A stretch of 40,528 bases of DNA from an uncultured Porphyromonas sp. (GTDB lineage: Bacteria > Bacteroidota > Bacteroidia > Bacteroidales > Porphyromonadaceae). This document shows positions 25,801 to 33,609 of this stretch, piece by piece. The stretch spans positions 1 to 40,528 of the forward strand of contig NZ_CAMYEZ010000004.1 of assembly GCF_947254915.1 (NCBI RefSeq), written 5' to 3'. The position numbers and the translations under genes were made by a program. The notes under the pieces are model-generated. The model worked only from the letters and a program-made list of their open reading frames with translations, was not told the origin of the DNA and did not search any database. The first letter of the stretch is position 1, and the number at the start of each line of letters is the position of its first letter.

Positions 25801-25975
25801 AGAGTGGATTAAGAAGATCGGACTCATCTCTGGTGTACGCGTCTATGTGACTGGTCGTAACCTGCTTACACTTACAGCATTCTCAGGCTTTGATCCAGAG
25901 TCTGCTGGTAACTTGACGATGAATCAATACCCCAATACACGTCAGTATGTGGGTGGTCTACAGGTTACCTTCTAA
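22844..25975 (+). CDS. SusC/RagA-family TonB-dependent outer-membrane transporter
   Basis: Outer-membrane beta-barrel that imports large nutrients (glycans or oligopeptides) using TonB energy, with the SusD partner as lid. The 1043-residue protein has a signal peptide (1-20, ending GWAVA before QN), a carboxypeptidase-regulatory-like domain (about 22-95), a plug starting at DQVVVVGYGSGQKLS and containing IHGRGSLTASATPLYIVDG and YGARAANGVVVITTKRG, then the barrel ending in an aromatic strand (YVGGLQVTF). The next gene is susD, 39 bases on. No glycoside hydrolase, anti-sigma or sulfatase gene flanks the pair, so the substrate is open; peptide uptake as by RagAB is a reasonable guess for an asaccharolytic relative. 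Confidence 0.95.
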   Translation: MKRLALFFLMLTASIGWAVAQNRTITGTVTSGEGKEPVMFANVVVEGNTSIGTTTDVDGKFTLSVPASAKKLTFSYVGLKTVTLPITKVMHVVMTADSQVLDQVVVVGYGSGQKLSTISGSMARVSGEQIAEKPVANVMDALQGKVAGMNVTTSSGDPNAVADVNIHGRGSLTASATPLYIVDGMQTDLGTVMAMNSSDIESMNVLMDASSTSIYGARAANGVVVITTKRGKHTEEGFGTITFNAQYGVSMLGNRRPFEQMMTGDELLDFQAQNGYLKPLDWPSNRPYTKVNLLDELAKKSRNKDGDDERYAWPFNPYETDKFYRPNSKDFNLSDYYNPDNYNFDWLSYFMGKKAPSYQADLSMSGGSNRSQYYISLGTLSQEGIARGRNSFTRYNGRVKVDSRVKEWLKVGVNAFGAFTKQDAAGFEGAPAISAGTFGSLVQPRYLTPYDSQGNLRRYLYSDLTGDYGVPIDQQEKYYTANDYTYQANIASYAELTPIKGLTLKTQAGLDLSHSVYSVYNRTNAYWAVDKRGGRGETRSLATNFTWTNTAEYRTSFADRHKLTFLLGQEWVQYRGDAIRAIALGIEDDDFNLLSNGSTQESDLRLPSQSKGGYNYLSFFGRVNYSFDNFLHVDLSLRRDASSRFGAKKHAGTFYSIGATYDLYRAHLEHVKWLNTLRLRASWGTTGNSGIPSLAFMPLMGQENYRGAFAYGAASIGNPDLGWEKQSNLNIGADLDAFDNRFHTVLNLYHRITDDMLMRVPQPYASGFSARYENIGSLTNTGIDLTLSYDIVRTRDWNVYASVIMNYNLERVTKLFHGLKEYRQPDKSIMYKVGGPVQYLMAHYAGVDPETGEQLWYKLDEHGNKTSETTNHYSTHLLAPTGYAMNAPFNGGLALGASWKGLALDVNFTYSAGKYLVNNDRFFTENTTQGFLGANKSRKLKNIWTEDNRNTDIPKFGQSLKFDSRLIENASYIRLKDVRLSYALPTEWIKKIGLISGVRVYVTGRNLLTLTAFSGFDPESAGNLTMNQYPNTRQYVGGLQVTF

Positions 25976-26014
25976 GTGTATCATCGAGTCTAATTCATAA
26001 ACAAAGACACTACT

Positions 26015-27808
26015 ATGAATCTACATATTAAGAATATCGCTCTGGCTATCCTCGCTCTCGTAGCGCTATCTGCGTGTCAGGTGGGCTTCGTGCCTGAGGG
26101 AGTCAAGGAGCAAAAGCCTCTTCAAAACTTCCAAGAGGTCGCATGGCTACGTGATGCTATGTATACATCTGTAAGAGTGGCAGAGTCGCCTGCTAATCTC
26201 TTCCTAGGGGATGCACAGGCTGACCTATACCATCTTACAGCTTCGGACAATGGTGCTAACTCTCCTTTCTTTGAGTGGAATCGTAGTCAGCTGATTGACA
26301 ATGATCGAATAGCTGGGTACTTTGGCGCTTTTGCGACGATCATCAAGGATGCGAACTACTTTATCATGCGTATCGATGAGCTTAAGGCTGATACGGCTAA
26401 GTACAATAAGCTGAAACCCGAAGAGCAGAACAAGATAAAGGAGTACGTAGCTGAAGCACGTACGCTACGTGCATTGGCTAATTACCGTCTGATGTGTCGC
26501 TTCTCCAAGCGCTATGATGCTAATGCAAATCTACCTGGCATCATCCTTGTTAAGGAGTATGACCCACTCTTTCAGAAAACTGCAAAGAAGAGAGCTACTC
26601 AAAAAGAGGTCTATGACTACTGTATCTCCGAGCTCGAGGCTGCTGCTAAGGACTTGCCCGATAGAGATGAGGTAGAGCTAAAGGACGTTAATAAGATTCC
26701 TTACTATATACATCGAGACTATGCTTTTGCTGTCATGGCTCGTATCTATCTGGAGATGCATGAGTATGACAAGGCTATAGAGGCAGTGGACGAGTTTATT
26801 GATAAGGATGAATACAAGCTATCTGATGGTTCGATGGCCTCGTTTAAAAAGCTTTGGGTTGATGAGTCCTCCAGTGAGATTATGGTAAAGACCTTTGCCA
26901 ATAAGCAAGTCGGAGGTGTAAGAGGTATCTTGCATGGGCTATTCTTCTTCGCAGGCGAAGATTATAATGAAAAGACGGGAAAAATCGAACCTGTACTCCA
27001 AGAGTATGTCTCACCTACATGGTATCCTAATCAATATCTTCTTGATCTATATGGTCCTAAGGACTATGTTGCTGCAGCGGGTGCTGCGAAGGATCTTCGT
27101 ATGCAGATTGACAAAGATCACCAAACGACGGAGGGTAGTTGGTTTGAGGAGCCTTGGCATTACAGTCCTAACAAGGGAAGAAACCTCAGTAGCAACTCTG
27201 ATAAGCTAGAAGATGTTCCAGTTGTCTATCCTAAGAAGAGGAAAAATCCTATTGGCCCTGGTCCAGGTAAGTACCTAACGATGACGTTTGTCTCCAAGTT
27301 TAGAGGTAATCCAGCTCTAAATCGTAACGAGGCTAAGAATCAGTTCTCCTATGCACACACTACGCACCTCTTTGATATTGCTGAGGCCTACCTCATCAAG
27401 GCAGAGGCTCAAGCGTGGAAGGGTGATGTAGCTGGGGCTAAGAAGACCATTGAGAAGCTCCGCGTGGCACGTGGTCTGACTGATCAACTCATCAACGCTG
27501 ATACTCAAGAGGCGATGAAGCAGATCGTTATGGATGAGCGTACTCGTGAGATGATCGGTATGGGTACACGTATGACAGACCTCAAGCGCTGGAATATGCC
27601 TATGTCTCGCAAGGGCAAGGGTATCCAGAAGCTCCTTCTGTCAGATCCTTATGGTCCTAGAGAGATTTACGTTCACGACAAGAAGGAGTTTATGGATCTA
27701 GAGGTGTCTCCTGACAACCCTGAGTTCATCTGGGAGCTTCCTGTCCAGGATCGTAATACACTTCCTGATCTTGAGGAGAACTGGCCTGATCCAGACAAAA
27801 AGAAGTAA
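26015..27808 (+). CDS. SusD/RagB-family outer-membrane lipoprotein
   Basis: Surface lipoprotein that captures substrate and closes over the SusC barrel. The 597-residue protein has a lipoprotein signal with lipobox LSAC (Cys21). Helical TPR-like segments follow, including EYVAEARTLRALANYRLMCRFSKRYD, typical of the SusD N-terminal fold, and later AEAYLIKAEAQAWKGDVAGAKKTIEKLR and DERTREMIGMGTRMTDLKRWNMP, the conserved C-terminal region. It is longer than many SusD proteins (about 500-550). The pair shares one promoter and ends at a clear terminator. Confidence 0.95.
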   Translation: MNLHIKNIALAILALVALSACQVGFVPEGVKEQKPLQNFQEVAWLRDAMYTSVRVAESPANLFLGDAQADLYHLTASDNGANSPFFEWNRSQLIDNDRIAGYFGAFATIIKDANYFIMRIDELKADTAKYNKLKPEEQNKIKEYVAEARTLRALANYRLMCRFSKRYDANANLPGIILVKEYDPLFQKTAKKRATQKEVYDYCISELEAAAKDLPDRDEVELKDVNKIPYYIHRDYAFAVMARIYLEMHEYDKAIEAVDEFIDKDEYKLSDGSMASFKKLWVDESSSEIMVKTFANKQVGGVRGILHGLFFFAGEDYNEKTGKIEPVLQEYVSPTWYPNQYLLDLYGPKDYVAAAGAAKDLRMQIDKDHQTTEGSWFEEPWHYSPNKGRNLSSNSDKLEDVPVVYPKKRKNPIGPGPGKYLTMTFVSKFRGNPALNRNEAKNQFSYAHTTHLFDIAEAYLIKAEAQAWKGDVAGAKKTIEKLRVARGLTDQLINADTQEAMKQIVMDERTREMIGMGTRMTDLKRWNMPMSRKGKGIQKLLLSDPYGPREIYVHDKKEFMDLEVSPDNPEFIWELPVQDRNTLPDLEENWPDPDKKK

Positions 27809-27877
27809 ATAGTCTTGCAGAGTCGACTCTAAGGAGTAACTCGCAAGTACGCCCTGTTCGCTAGGGTTAAAAATGTA

Positions 27878-27930
27878 GAGAGACGTGCCAGCCAAAAGGG
27901 CTGATGCACGTCTCTCTTGCTATTTTGTTG
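27878..27930 (+). terminator. Terminator of susC/susD
   Basis: GAGAGACGTG at 27878-27887 pairs with CACGTCTCTC at 27907-27916, with further GCC/GGC pairing inside, and the stem is followed by TTGCTATTTTGTTGCTTTT. It lies 70 bases past the susD stop. The rest of 27809-28218 contains the candidate Pho box and no recognisable gene. Confidence 0.85.
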
Positions 27931-28090
27931 CTTTTCCGTCCAGTCTGTCTGCTAGGATCTAGGTCTTTTCCCCTGCTCTATTCTTGTTCTTTCTATTTAT
28001 AGTCACTGCTCGTAGACCTCTAGCGAAGAGCTAGGATTAGAGTGGTAAGGCGATGGGGAAGTGTCTTGATGGCTTAACAACTTCACCGTG

Positions 28091-28108
28091 TCGTAACATT
28101 TTCGTCAC
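28091..28108 (+). promoter_or_regulatory. Candidate Pho box before pstS
   Basis: TCGTAAC and TCGTCAC are direct 7-mers separated by ATTT, giving the 11-base period expected of PhoB-type dimers on DNA. A one-mismatch -7 box (TAATATTG at 28130-28137) lies 21 bases further, so the repeats cover the place of the -33 element. The regulated operon encodes its own PhoB-type regulator. Inference from spacing; no Bacteroidetes consensus was available to compare. Confidence 0.45.
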
Positions 28109-28218
28109 AGTGGAATAATCCATTGGGCGTAATATTGCAAGCGAAAAGGGAGATCTAACCTTCCCGATCGTCTCGGTAGGGGCCTCTCTCAGCAACAAAC
28201 AAACTTACCAATATAACT

Positions 28219-29292
28219 ATGAATAAGAGTACACTCCAGGCTTTAGTCCTCATCACCATCGCTCTCATGACTGCCAGTTGCGCTGGCAAAGGTGGTCGTG
28301 TGACCCAGCTTGACGCTGCGGGAGCGACCTTCCCACTACCTTATTATACCGAGGCCTTCAAAGCTTATGAGGAGCTGTCGGGGATACATGTTAACTACGG
28401 TGCCGTGGGTAGTGGCGGTGGTATCCGTAGCCTCAAGGATGAGGTGGTCGACTTTGCCGCTTCTGACGCCTTCCTCTCGGATGAGGAGCTGGCGGAGATG
28501 CCTCGCGAGGTGATCCACATACCGACCTGCATGGGCGCCGTCGTCATCGCATACAACTGTCCCGAGATCACCTCCTTACAGCTCACGGGCGAGATCATAG
28601 CAAACATTTATCTAGGCAAGATAACCCGCTGGAATGACCCCGCTATCGCTGCGATCAACCCTGACCAAAAGCTCCCCGACAAGGAGATCTCGCCCGTCTA
28701 TCGCTCTGATGGTAGTGGCACGACGAATGTCTTCAGTGACTATCTGACGAAGGTGAGCCCCGACTGGGCTGCGCAGATCGGTACGGGCAAGTCGCTCAAG
28801 TGGCCTACGGGTATGGCTGCAAAGGGCAATCCAGGTGTCGCAGGCGTGATCGCTCAGACGGATGGTGCGATCGGCTATGTGGGTAGTGAGTACAGCTTTT
28901 CGCTAAAGATCCCGACAGCAAAGGTGCAGAATCAGGCGGGCAACTTTGTCCTCCCCTCGCTTGAGTCGATCTCTGCGGCAGCTGCTGGTGAGGTGGCGCC
29001 CGATACACGACAGATGATCACCAACTCGGCGCACCCTGAGGCTTATCCTATCAGTTGCCTCACCTGGCTCATCACCTACAAGGATCTCAGCTACAGCAAC
29101 CACTCAGAGGCTGAGGCTACCGAGACGGCTCGTCTACTCAACTGGATGCTAAGTGATAAGGCGCAAGCGATCACTTCGCAGATCCACTTCGCACCGCTAT
29201 CGCCTGAGATGATCGCTGCAGCCAAGGCGCAGCTAGCTCAGCTAACCTATGGCGGTAATCCAATAGACTTAACTAGCTCTCCTAAGGAGTAG
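28219..29292 (+). CDS. pstS: Phosphate ABC transporter substrate-binding lipoprotein PstS
   Basis: Binds inorganic phosphate in the periplasm for the PstCAB importer. The 357-residue protein has a lipoprotein signal with lipobox TASC (Cys21), then GAGATFPLPYYTEAFKAY at the start of the mature domain and NYGAVGSGGGIRSL. The phosphate-site motif YRSDGSGTTNVFSDYL and the late GAIGYVGSEYS are family hallmarks. It is the first gene of a seven-gene plus-strand phosphate block and has a candidate Pho box 110 bases upstream. A hairpin follows the stop, so it is probably made in excess of the membrane subunits. Confidence 0.97.
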   Translation: MNKSTLQALVLITIALMTASCAGKGGRVTQLDAAGATFPLPYYTEAFKAYEELSGIHVNYGAVGSGGGIRSLKDEVVDFAASDAFLSDEELAEMPREVIHIPTCMGAVVIAYNCPEITSLQLTGEIIANIYLGKITRWNDPAIAAINPDQKLPDKEISPVYRSDGSGTTNVFSDYLTKVSPDWAAQIGTGKSLKWPTGMAAKGNPGVAGVIAQTDGAIGYVGSEYSFSLKIPTAKVQNQAGNFVLPSLESISAAAAGEVAPDTRQMITNSAHPEAYPISCLTWLITYKDLSYSNHSEAEATETARLLNWMLSDKAQAITSQIHFAPLSPEMIAAAKAQLAQLTYGGNPIDLTSSPKE

Positions 29293-29320
29293 CTCCCTAT
29301 ATACACCTGAAAAACAAAAA

Positions 29321-29353
29321 AGGAGACTGCTACTGTCTCTGTAGCAATCTCCT
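29321..29353 (+). terminator. Intercistronic hairpin between pstS and pstC
   Basis: AGGAGACTGCTAC at 29321-29333 pairs with GTAGCAATCTCCT at 29341-29353 with one mismatch and a 7-base loop. There is no T-run on the plus strand, so it may act as a 3' stabiliser or partial terminator favouring pstS mRNA. A second long-range inverted repeat (29369-29381 with 29458-29470, ACRTCTCTCCTCC arms) lies between it and pstC. Confidence 0.6.
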
Positions 29354-29503
29354 CACACCAAAAGAAGAACGTCTCTCCTCCCCCTCTCAACAGTAGTGCC
29401 GTCTGGATAGCTCCGATGACTTAGTGAGTCGCATCCGACCTGTACCGCTCTCTATTCGGAGGAGAGATGTCTCTTTACCTTTCACACCTACTATTCAAAC
29501 AGT

Positions 29504-30394
29504 ATGTCCACCCTCGTCCGTAAAGCGTCACGCCCCATCGGAGACAAGATCTTCCGAGGTCTACTCATGAGCTCTGGGCTCCTCGTGCTACTGATCTGCC
29601 TAGCGATGCTGATCAGTCTGATTAGTAACAGCATGGAGGCCTTTAGTGAGTTTGGCTTCTTTCGCTTCATCTGCTCCTCCGAGTGGGACCCCACGGCTGG
29701 GCGGGAGCAGTATGGGGCGTTGCCCTTTATCGTGGGGACCGTGGTCACCTCGATACTAGCCTTGATCCTCTGCGTCCCCTTTTCGCTACCGGTGGCACTC
29801 TTCATCGGAGAGTACTTCAAGGGGAAGCGCATCGCAGGCGTCATACGTTCGCTGACGGACCTGCTGGCGGGCATCCCCTCTATCGTGTACGGTCTGTGGG
29901 GCTTCTACACCCTTCGTCCGCTCATTGACATGATCGATGGACCGCAAGGCAATGGCTACGGGATCCTCACTTCGGTGCTCATACTGACCATTATGATCAT
30001 CCCCTACGCCTCGTCGCTCACGGCGGAGTTTGTCATGCTTACGCCTAAGTCGCTTAAGGAGGCAGCTTACAGTCTCGGTGCCACCCGCACGGAGGTGATC
30101 GGATCGGTCATCCTACCCAACGCACGGAGCGGGATCATCGCAGCGTACATCCTCGCTCTGGGACGAGCGCTCGGCGAGACGATGGCGGTGACCATGTTGA
30201 TCGGCAACACGGACAAGGTGCCCACATCGCTCTTTGACACGGGACAGAGTATGGCTTCGCTGATTGCTAATCAGTTCAACGAGGCACACGGGCTCAAGCT
30301 CAGTTCGCTCATAGCGATTGCACTCGTCCTCTTCCTCATCACAGCCATCATCAATGGCATTGTGAAGATTATCCTAAACAAGCAACGAGCTTAA
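29504..30394 (+). CDS. pstC: Phosphate ABC transporter permease PstC
   Basis: Inner-membrane permease half of the PstSCAB phosphate importer. The 296-residue protein has about six membrane segments starting at GLLVLLICLAMLISLI (about 25-40). The ABC-coupling EAA loop lies at LKEAAYSLGATRTEVIGSVILP (around 183-204; key residues EAA, Gly and the following LGA), preceded by LLAGIPSIVYGLWGF. It starts 211 bases after pstS and ends 6 bases before pstA. Confidence 0.95.
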   Translation: MSTLVRKASRPIGDKIFRGLLMSSGLLVLLICLAMLISLISNSMEAFSEFGFFRFICSSEWDPTAGREQYGALPFIVGTVVTSILALILCVPFSLPVALFIGEYFKGKRIAGVIRSLTDLLAGIPSIVYGLWGFYTLRPLIDMIDGPQGNGYGILTSVLILTIMIIPYASSLTAEFVMLTPKSLKEAAYSLGATRTEVIGSVILPNARSGIIAAYILALGRALGETMAVTMLIGNTDKVPTSLFDTGQSMASLIANQFNEAHGLKLSSLIAIALVLFLITAIINGIVKIILNKQRA

Positions 30395-30400
30395 CCGACC

Positions 30401-31279
30401 ATGGCATCACTCAAAGTAAGACAGGGCTGGGACCGCACGGTCTATCTAGTCAATATCGTACTCGCCTGCATTACCGTCATACCGCTCTTTCTCATCATCG
30501 GTAAGATCGTCATGGAGGGGTATGAGCAGATCAACTGGGACTTCTTCACCAAGACGGCACCAACAGCTGTCGAGGCGATGATGGCTAAGCGCGCTAACAC
30601 GATCGAAGGCTCTCGCACGATACTCCCAGGCGGTATCGCTAATGGTATCGTCGGCACGCTCCTCATGACCCTCGTAGCCTCTATCATCGCTATCCCCATA
30701 GGTCTCCTGGGCGGTATCTATCTTTCGGAGAATAGATCGTCACGCCTCGCCCATGTAGTACGCTTTGTCACAGATCTACTACAAGGCACTCCCTCGATCG
30801 TCATCGGTATCATCGTCTACGCTTGGATCGTACTACCGATGCGGGGCTACTCGGCTCTAGCGGGTGCTGTGGCTCTAGCGATCATGATGCTACCGCTCAT
30901 CATACGCTCTACGGAGGAGACGCTGGCGCGACTGCCTAAGTCCTTCAAAGAGTCGGCGCTCGCTCTCGGTTGCTCCTATCGCAAGATGGTACTCAAGGTT
31001 CTCCTCCCCTCTGCTATGGGAGGTCTATTGACAGGCATCCTGCTAGCGATGAGTCGTATCATCGGCGAGACGGCACCGCTCATCATGACCGCGCTAGGTA
31101 GTACCCGCATATCGTGGACGCTCGACACCCCTTCGTCAGCTGTGCCGCTACTCATCTGGGAGTTTTACAGTGATCCCAACCTTCAGGAGCTGATATGGAG
31201 CTCGTCGCTCTTCCTCCTGCTCCTGGTCCTTCTTCTAAACTTTATCGCCAAGCGTATCTCCGCTCGGACACGCTACTAG
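30401..31279 (+). CDS. pstA: Phosphate ABC transporter permease PstA
   Basis: Second permease subunit, pairing with PstC around the phosphate channel. The 292-residue protein has about six membrane segments, LLQGTPSIVIGIIVYAW, and the coupling loop FKESALALGCSYRKMV. The segment NGIVGTLLMTLVASIIAIPI marks the start of the permease core. It lies 6 bases after pstC and 22 bases before pstB, consistent with tight co-expression. Confidence 0.95.
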   Translation: MASLKVRQGWDRTVYLVNIVLACITVIPLFLIIGKIVMEGYEQINWDFFTKTAPTAVEAMMAKRANTIEGSRTILPGGIANGIVGTLLMTLVASIIAIPIGLLGGIYLSENRSSRLAHVVRFVTDLLQGTPSIVIGIIVYAWIVLPMRGYSALAGAVALAIMMLPLIIRSTEETLARLPKSFKESALALGCSYRKMVLKVLLPSAMGGLLTGILLAMSRIIGETAPLIMTALGSTRISWTLDTPSSAVPLLIWEFYSDPNLQELIWSSSLFLLLLVLLLNFIAKRISARTRY

Positions 31280-31301
31280 TAACCTCTTTTTTGTCAAAAG
31301 C

Positions 31302-32090
31302 ATGACTCCAAACGCTATACAGATGACAACGCCCGACGTGGTCCTCCAGCTAGACAACGTAAGCATCTGGTACACTCCTGAGAAGAGTGCCGTGACCAAT
31401 GTCTCGGCGGAGATCTACGACCATGAGATCACCGCCATCATGGGACCCAGTGGTTGTGGCAAGAGTACCTTGCTACGAGCCATCAACCGCATGCACGAGC
31501 TTTACCCTGGTATACGTACCGACGGGCGCATCCTCCTGCAGGGGGAAAACATCTTAGAGAAAGACCCGATGGTCGTCCGTCGTATGGCGGGGATGGTCTT
31601 CCAGCAGCCGAATCCCTTCCCGACGATGAGCATCGCTGACAATGTGATGGCGGGCTACAAGCTCAACGGTATCAAAGTCTCCAAGGCGCAGCGCGAAGAG
31701 ATCCTGACCAGCTCTCTGCAGTCTGTCGGACTCTGGGAGGAGGTCAAGGACAGACTGGACAAGCGTGGCTCCTTCCTCTCGGGCGGACAGCAACAGCGGC
31801 TCTGTATCGCTCGTGCTTTGGCACTACGTCCTCGGCTACTTCTGATGGACGAGCCGACCTCCGCCCTAGACCCGATAGCGACCAATCGCATCGAGGAGCT
31901 GATCTTAGAGCTCAAGAAGGAGATAGCCATCCTCATCGTCACGCACAATATGGGGCAGGCGGCACGCATATCCGACCGCTCTATGTTTATGTACCTTGGC
32001 GAGCTGGTCGAGTATGACCGCACCGACAAGATGTTTACCAACCCCAGCGATCAGCGCACCGAGGACTACCTACAGGGCAACTTCGGATAA
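31302..32090 (+). CDS. pstB: Phosphate ABC transporter ATPase PstB
   Basis: ATP-hydrolysing subunit that drives phosphate import and takes part in signalling to PhoR. The 262-residue protein has Walker A GPSGCGKST, Q-loop VFQQPNPFPTMSI, signature LSGGQQQRLCIARAL, Walker B LLLMDEPTSALDP and the switch histidine in IVTHNMGQAARISD. All motifs are intact. It is followed 69 bases later by phoU. Confidence 0.97.
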   Translation: MTPNAIQMTTPDVVLQLDNVSIWYTPEKSAVTNVSAEIYDHEITAIMGPSGCGKSTLLRAINRMHELYPGIRTDGRILLQGENILEKDPMVVRRMAGMVFQQPNPFPTMSIADNVMAGYKLNGIKVSKAQREEILTSSLQSVGLWEEVKDRLDKRGSFLSGGQQQRLCIARALALRPRLLLMDEPTSALDPIATNRIEELILELKKEIAILIVTHNMGQAARISDRSMFMYLGELVEYDRTDKMFTNPSDQRTEDYLQGNFG

Positions 32091-32159
32091 AACGTTGTAC
32101 CTTAGATCTGCCGTACAGACAGACACATAATCAAGTAAAAAACGAAACTGTCACAGCCT

Positions 32160-32897
32160 ATGTCACCCAATATGGATCACCACGTCGTCCTGATCAAGGA
32201 AGACTTCAATGTACTCAACAAAGTGATCGCTCGCCAAGTCGAGGCGATACAGCATCTCCTCAGCGGGATCGTCGAGCCTGAGGCTTACGAGCACATTGAG
32301 ATGAACGAAACCATCATAGATAGCCTAGAGGTCAAGATAAGGAGCGAAGTCATCAACGGAATCATCCTCTACGCTCCTCGTGCCTCTGAGGCGAGGCGTA
32401 TGTTTGCCCTGCACGATATGACCAGCTACCTAGAGCGCATTGGTGATCTACTGCTCAATGTGGCCAACTTCACCCGTGCGATCGACATGGGCAACGGACT
32501 GTACTTACAGTATGCTGACACGCTTCGTGAGATGCTTACGGAGACTTATCAGATGGTCACCGATGCGGTCACGTCGTTCTTCGCTGGTGACTCCGAGCTT
32601 TCACGCAGAGTCATCGCTCGAGACACTCATATAGACGATCTGCACTACCAGATCAACGATTCGCTACCCCAAGCCTTACTAGACACTGAGCAAAGTCCTG
32701 ACGTAGACTCCATACAGGCGTCACTGGCGATCAGCAGCATAGCCTACAATCTGGAGCGTATCGGTGACAATGCGACAAACATTGCCGAGGCAGCCATCTT
32801 CCATTCAGAAGGAAAGAACCTGCTCCACGCTAAGAGCCAAAAAGTAGAGATCCCCACCGAACAAGAGCTAGAGAATTATGGACAAGAAGAAGTTTAA
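32160..32897 (+). CDS. phoU: Phosphate regulatory protein PhoU
   Basis: Links Pst transporter status to the PhoR/PhoB pair and restrains the Pho response when phosphate is ample. The 245-residue protein shows two helical repeats, each with the acidic metal-binding motif: YLERIGDLLLNVANF in the first and YNLERIGDNATNIAEAAIF in the second. Its last 20 bases overlap the start of the response regulator gene in another frame, which implies translational coupling. Confidence 0.94.
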   Translation: MSPNMDHHVVLIKEDFNVLNKVIARQVEAIQHLLSGIVEPEAYEHIEMNETIIDSLEVKIRSEVINGIILYAPRASEARRMFALHDMTSYLERIGDLLLNVANFTRAIDMGNGLYLQYADTLREMLTETYQMVTDAVTSFFAGDSELSRRVIARDTHIDDLHYQINDSLPQALLDTEQSPDVDSIQASLAISSIAYNLERIGDNATNIAEAAIFHSEGKNLLHAKSQKVEIPTEQELENYGQEEV

Positions 32898-33579
32898 GCT
32901 CCTCATCGTCGATGACGAGGAGGACCTCCGCGAGATACTTACCTTCAACCTCGCCAGCGAGGGATATCAAGTCTCCACAGCTGCCAATGCTGAGGAGGCG
33001 CTCAAGATGCCACTTGAGGAGTACCACCTGCTCATTCTTGACGTAATGATGCCTGGGATGAACGGCTTCAAGCTCGCTGAGCTCATACGACGGGATAAGA
33101 AGCTCACCACGCCGATCATCTTCCTCACTGCTAAGGGGACCGAAAACGATCTCCTCACTGGCTTTAACATCGGAGCCGACGACTATATGGCGAAGCCCTT
33201 CTCCATCAAGGAGCTACAAGCACGCATTCAGGCTATCCTCATGCGCTTCTTGCAGAGCGGTCCAGATTTTGGAGAGAGTCAGATAGAGATCGGCACGCTC
33301 CTCATTGATCTAGATGCCAAGCAGGTCTTCGTCCATGGGGAGCTTATCGAGCTAACCAAGAAAGAGCTTGAGATCCTCGTCTTATTGGCACGAGATCCAG
33401 GCAAAGTCTTCTCCCGTGAGGAGATACTCGACCGAGTATGGCGCGAAGATGTCTTCGTCTTGGAGCGCACCATCGACGTACATATCACCCGCATTCGCAA
33501 GAAGCTACGCAGTGGCGGAGTCAAGATCATCAACCGCTCAGGCTTCGGCTATTGCCTCGTCGAGGAGGAGCCCCAGTAG
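32878..33579 (+). CDS. phoB: PhoB-type OmpR-family response regulator
   Basis: DNA-binding regulator that is phosphorylated by the downstream kinase and probably controls this operon. The 233-residue protein has a receiver domain with acidic VDDEED (Asp12, Asp13), phospho-acceptor Asp55 in LLILDVMMPG, Thr84 and Lys106 (DDYMAKPF), and a C-terminal winged helix (about 140-230) with ELTKKELEILVLLA and the recognition region VFVLERTIDVHITRIRKKL. It overlaps phoU by 20 bases and lies 30 bases before the kinase. The PhoB name rests on context. Confidence 0.88.
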   Translation: MDKKKFKLLIVDDEEDLREILTFNLASEGYQVSTAANAEEALKMPLEEYHLLILDVMMPGMNGFKLAELIRRDKKLTTPIIFLTAKGTENDLLTGFNIGADDYMAKPFSIKELQARIQAILMRFLQSGPDFGESQIEIGTLLIDLDAKQVFVHGELIELTKKELEILVLLARDPGKVFSREEILDRVWREDVFVLERTIDVHITRIRKKLRSGGVKIINRSGFGYCLVEEEPQ

Positions 33580-33609
33580 TCCCACGCTTACACCATCTAC
33601 CGTCCTACT

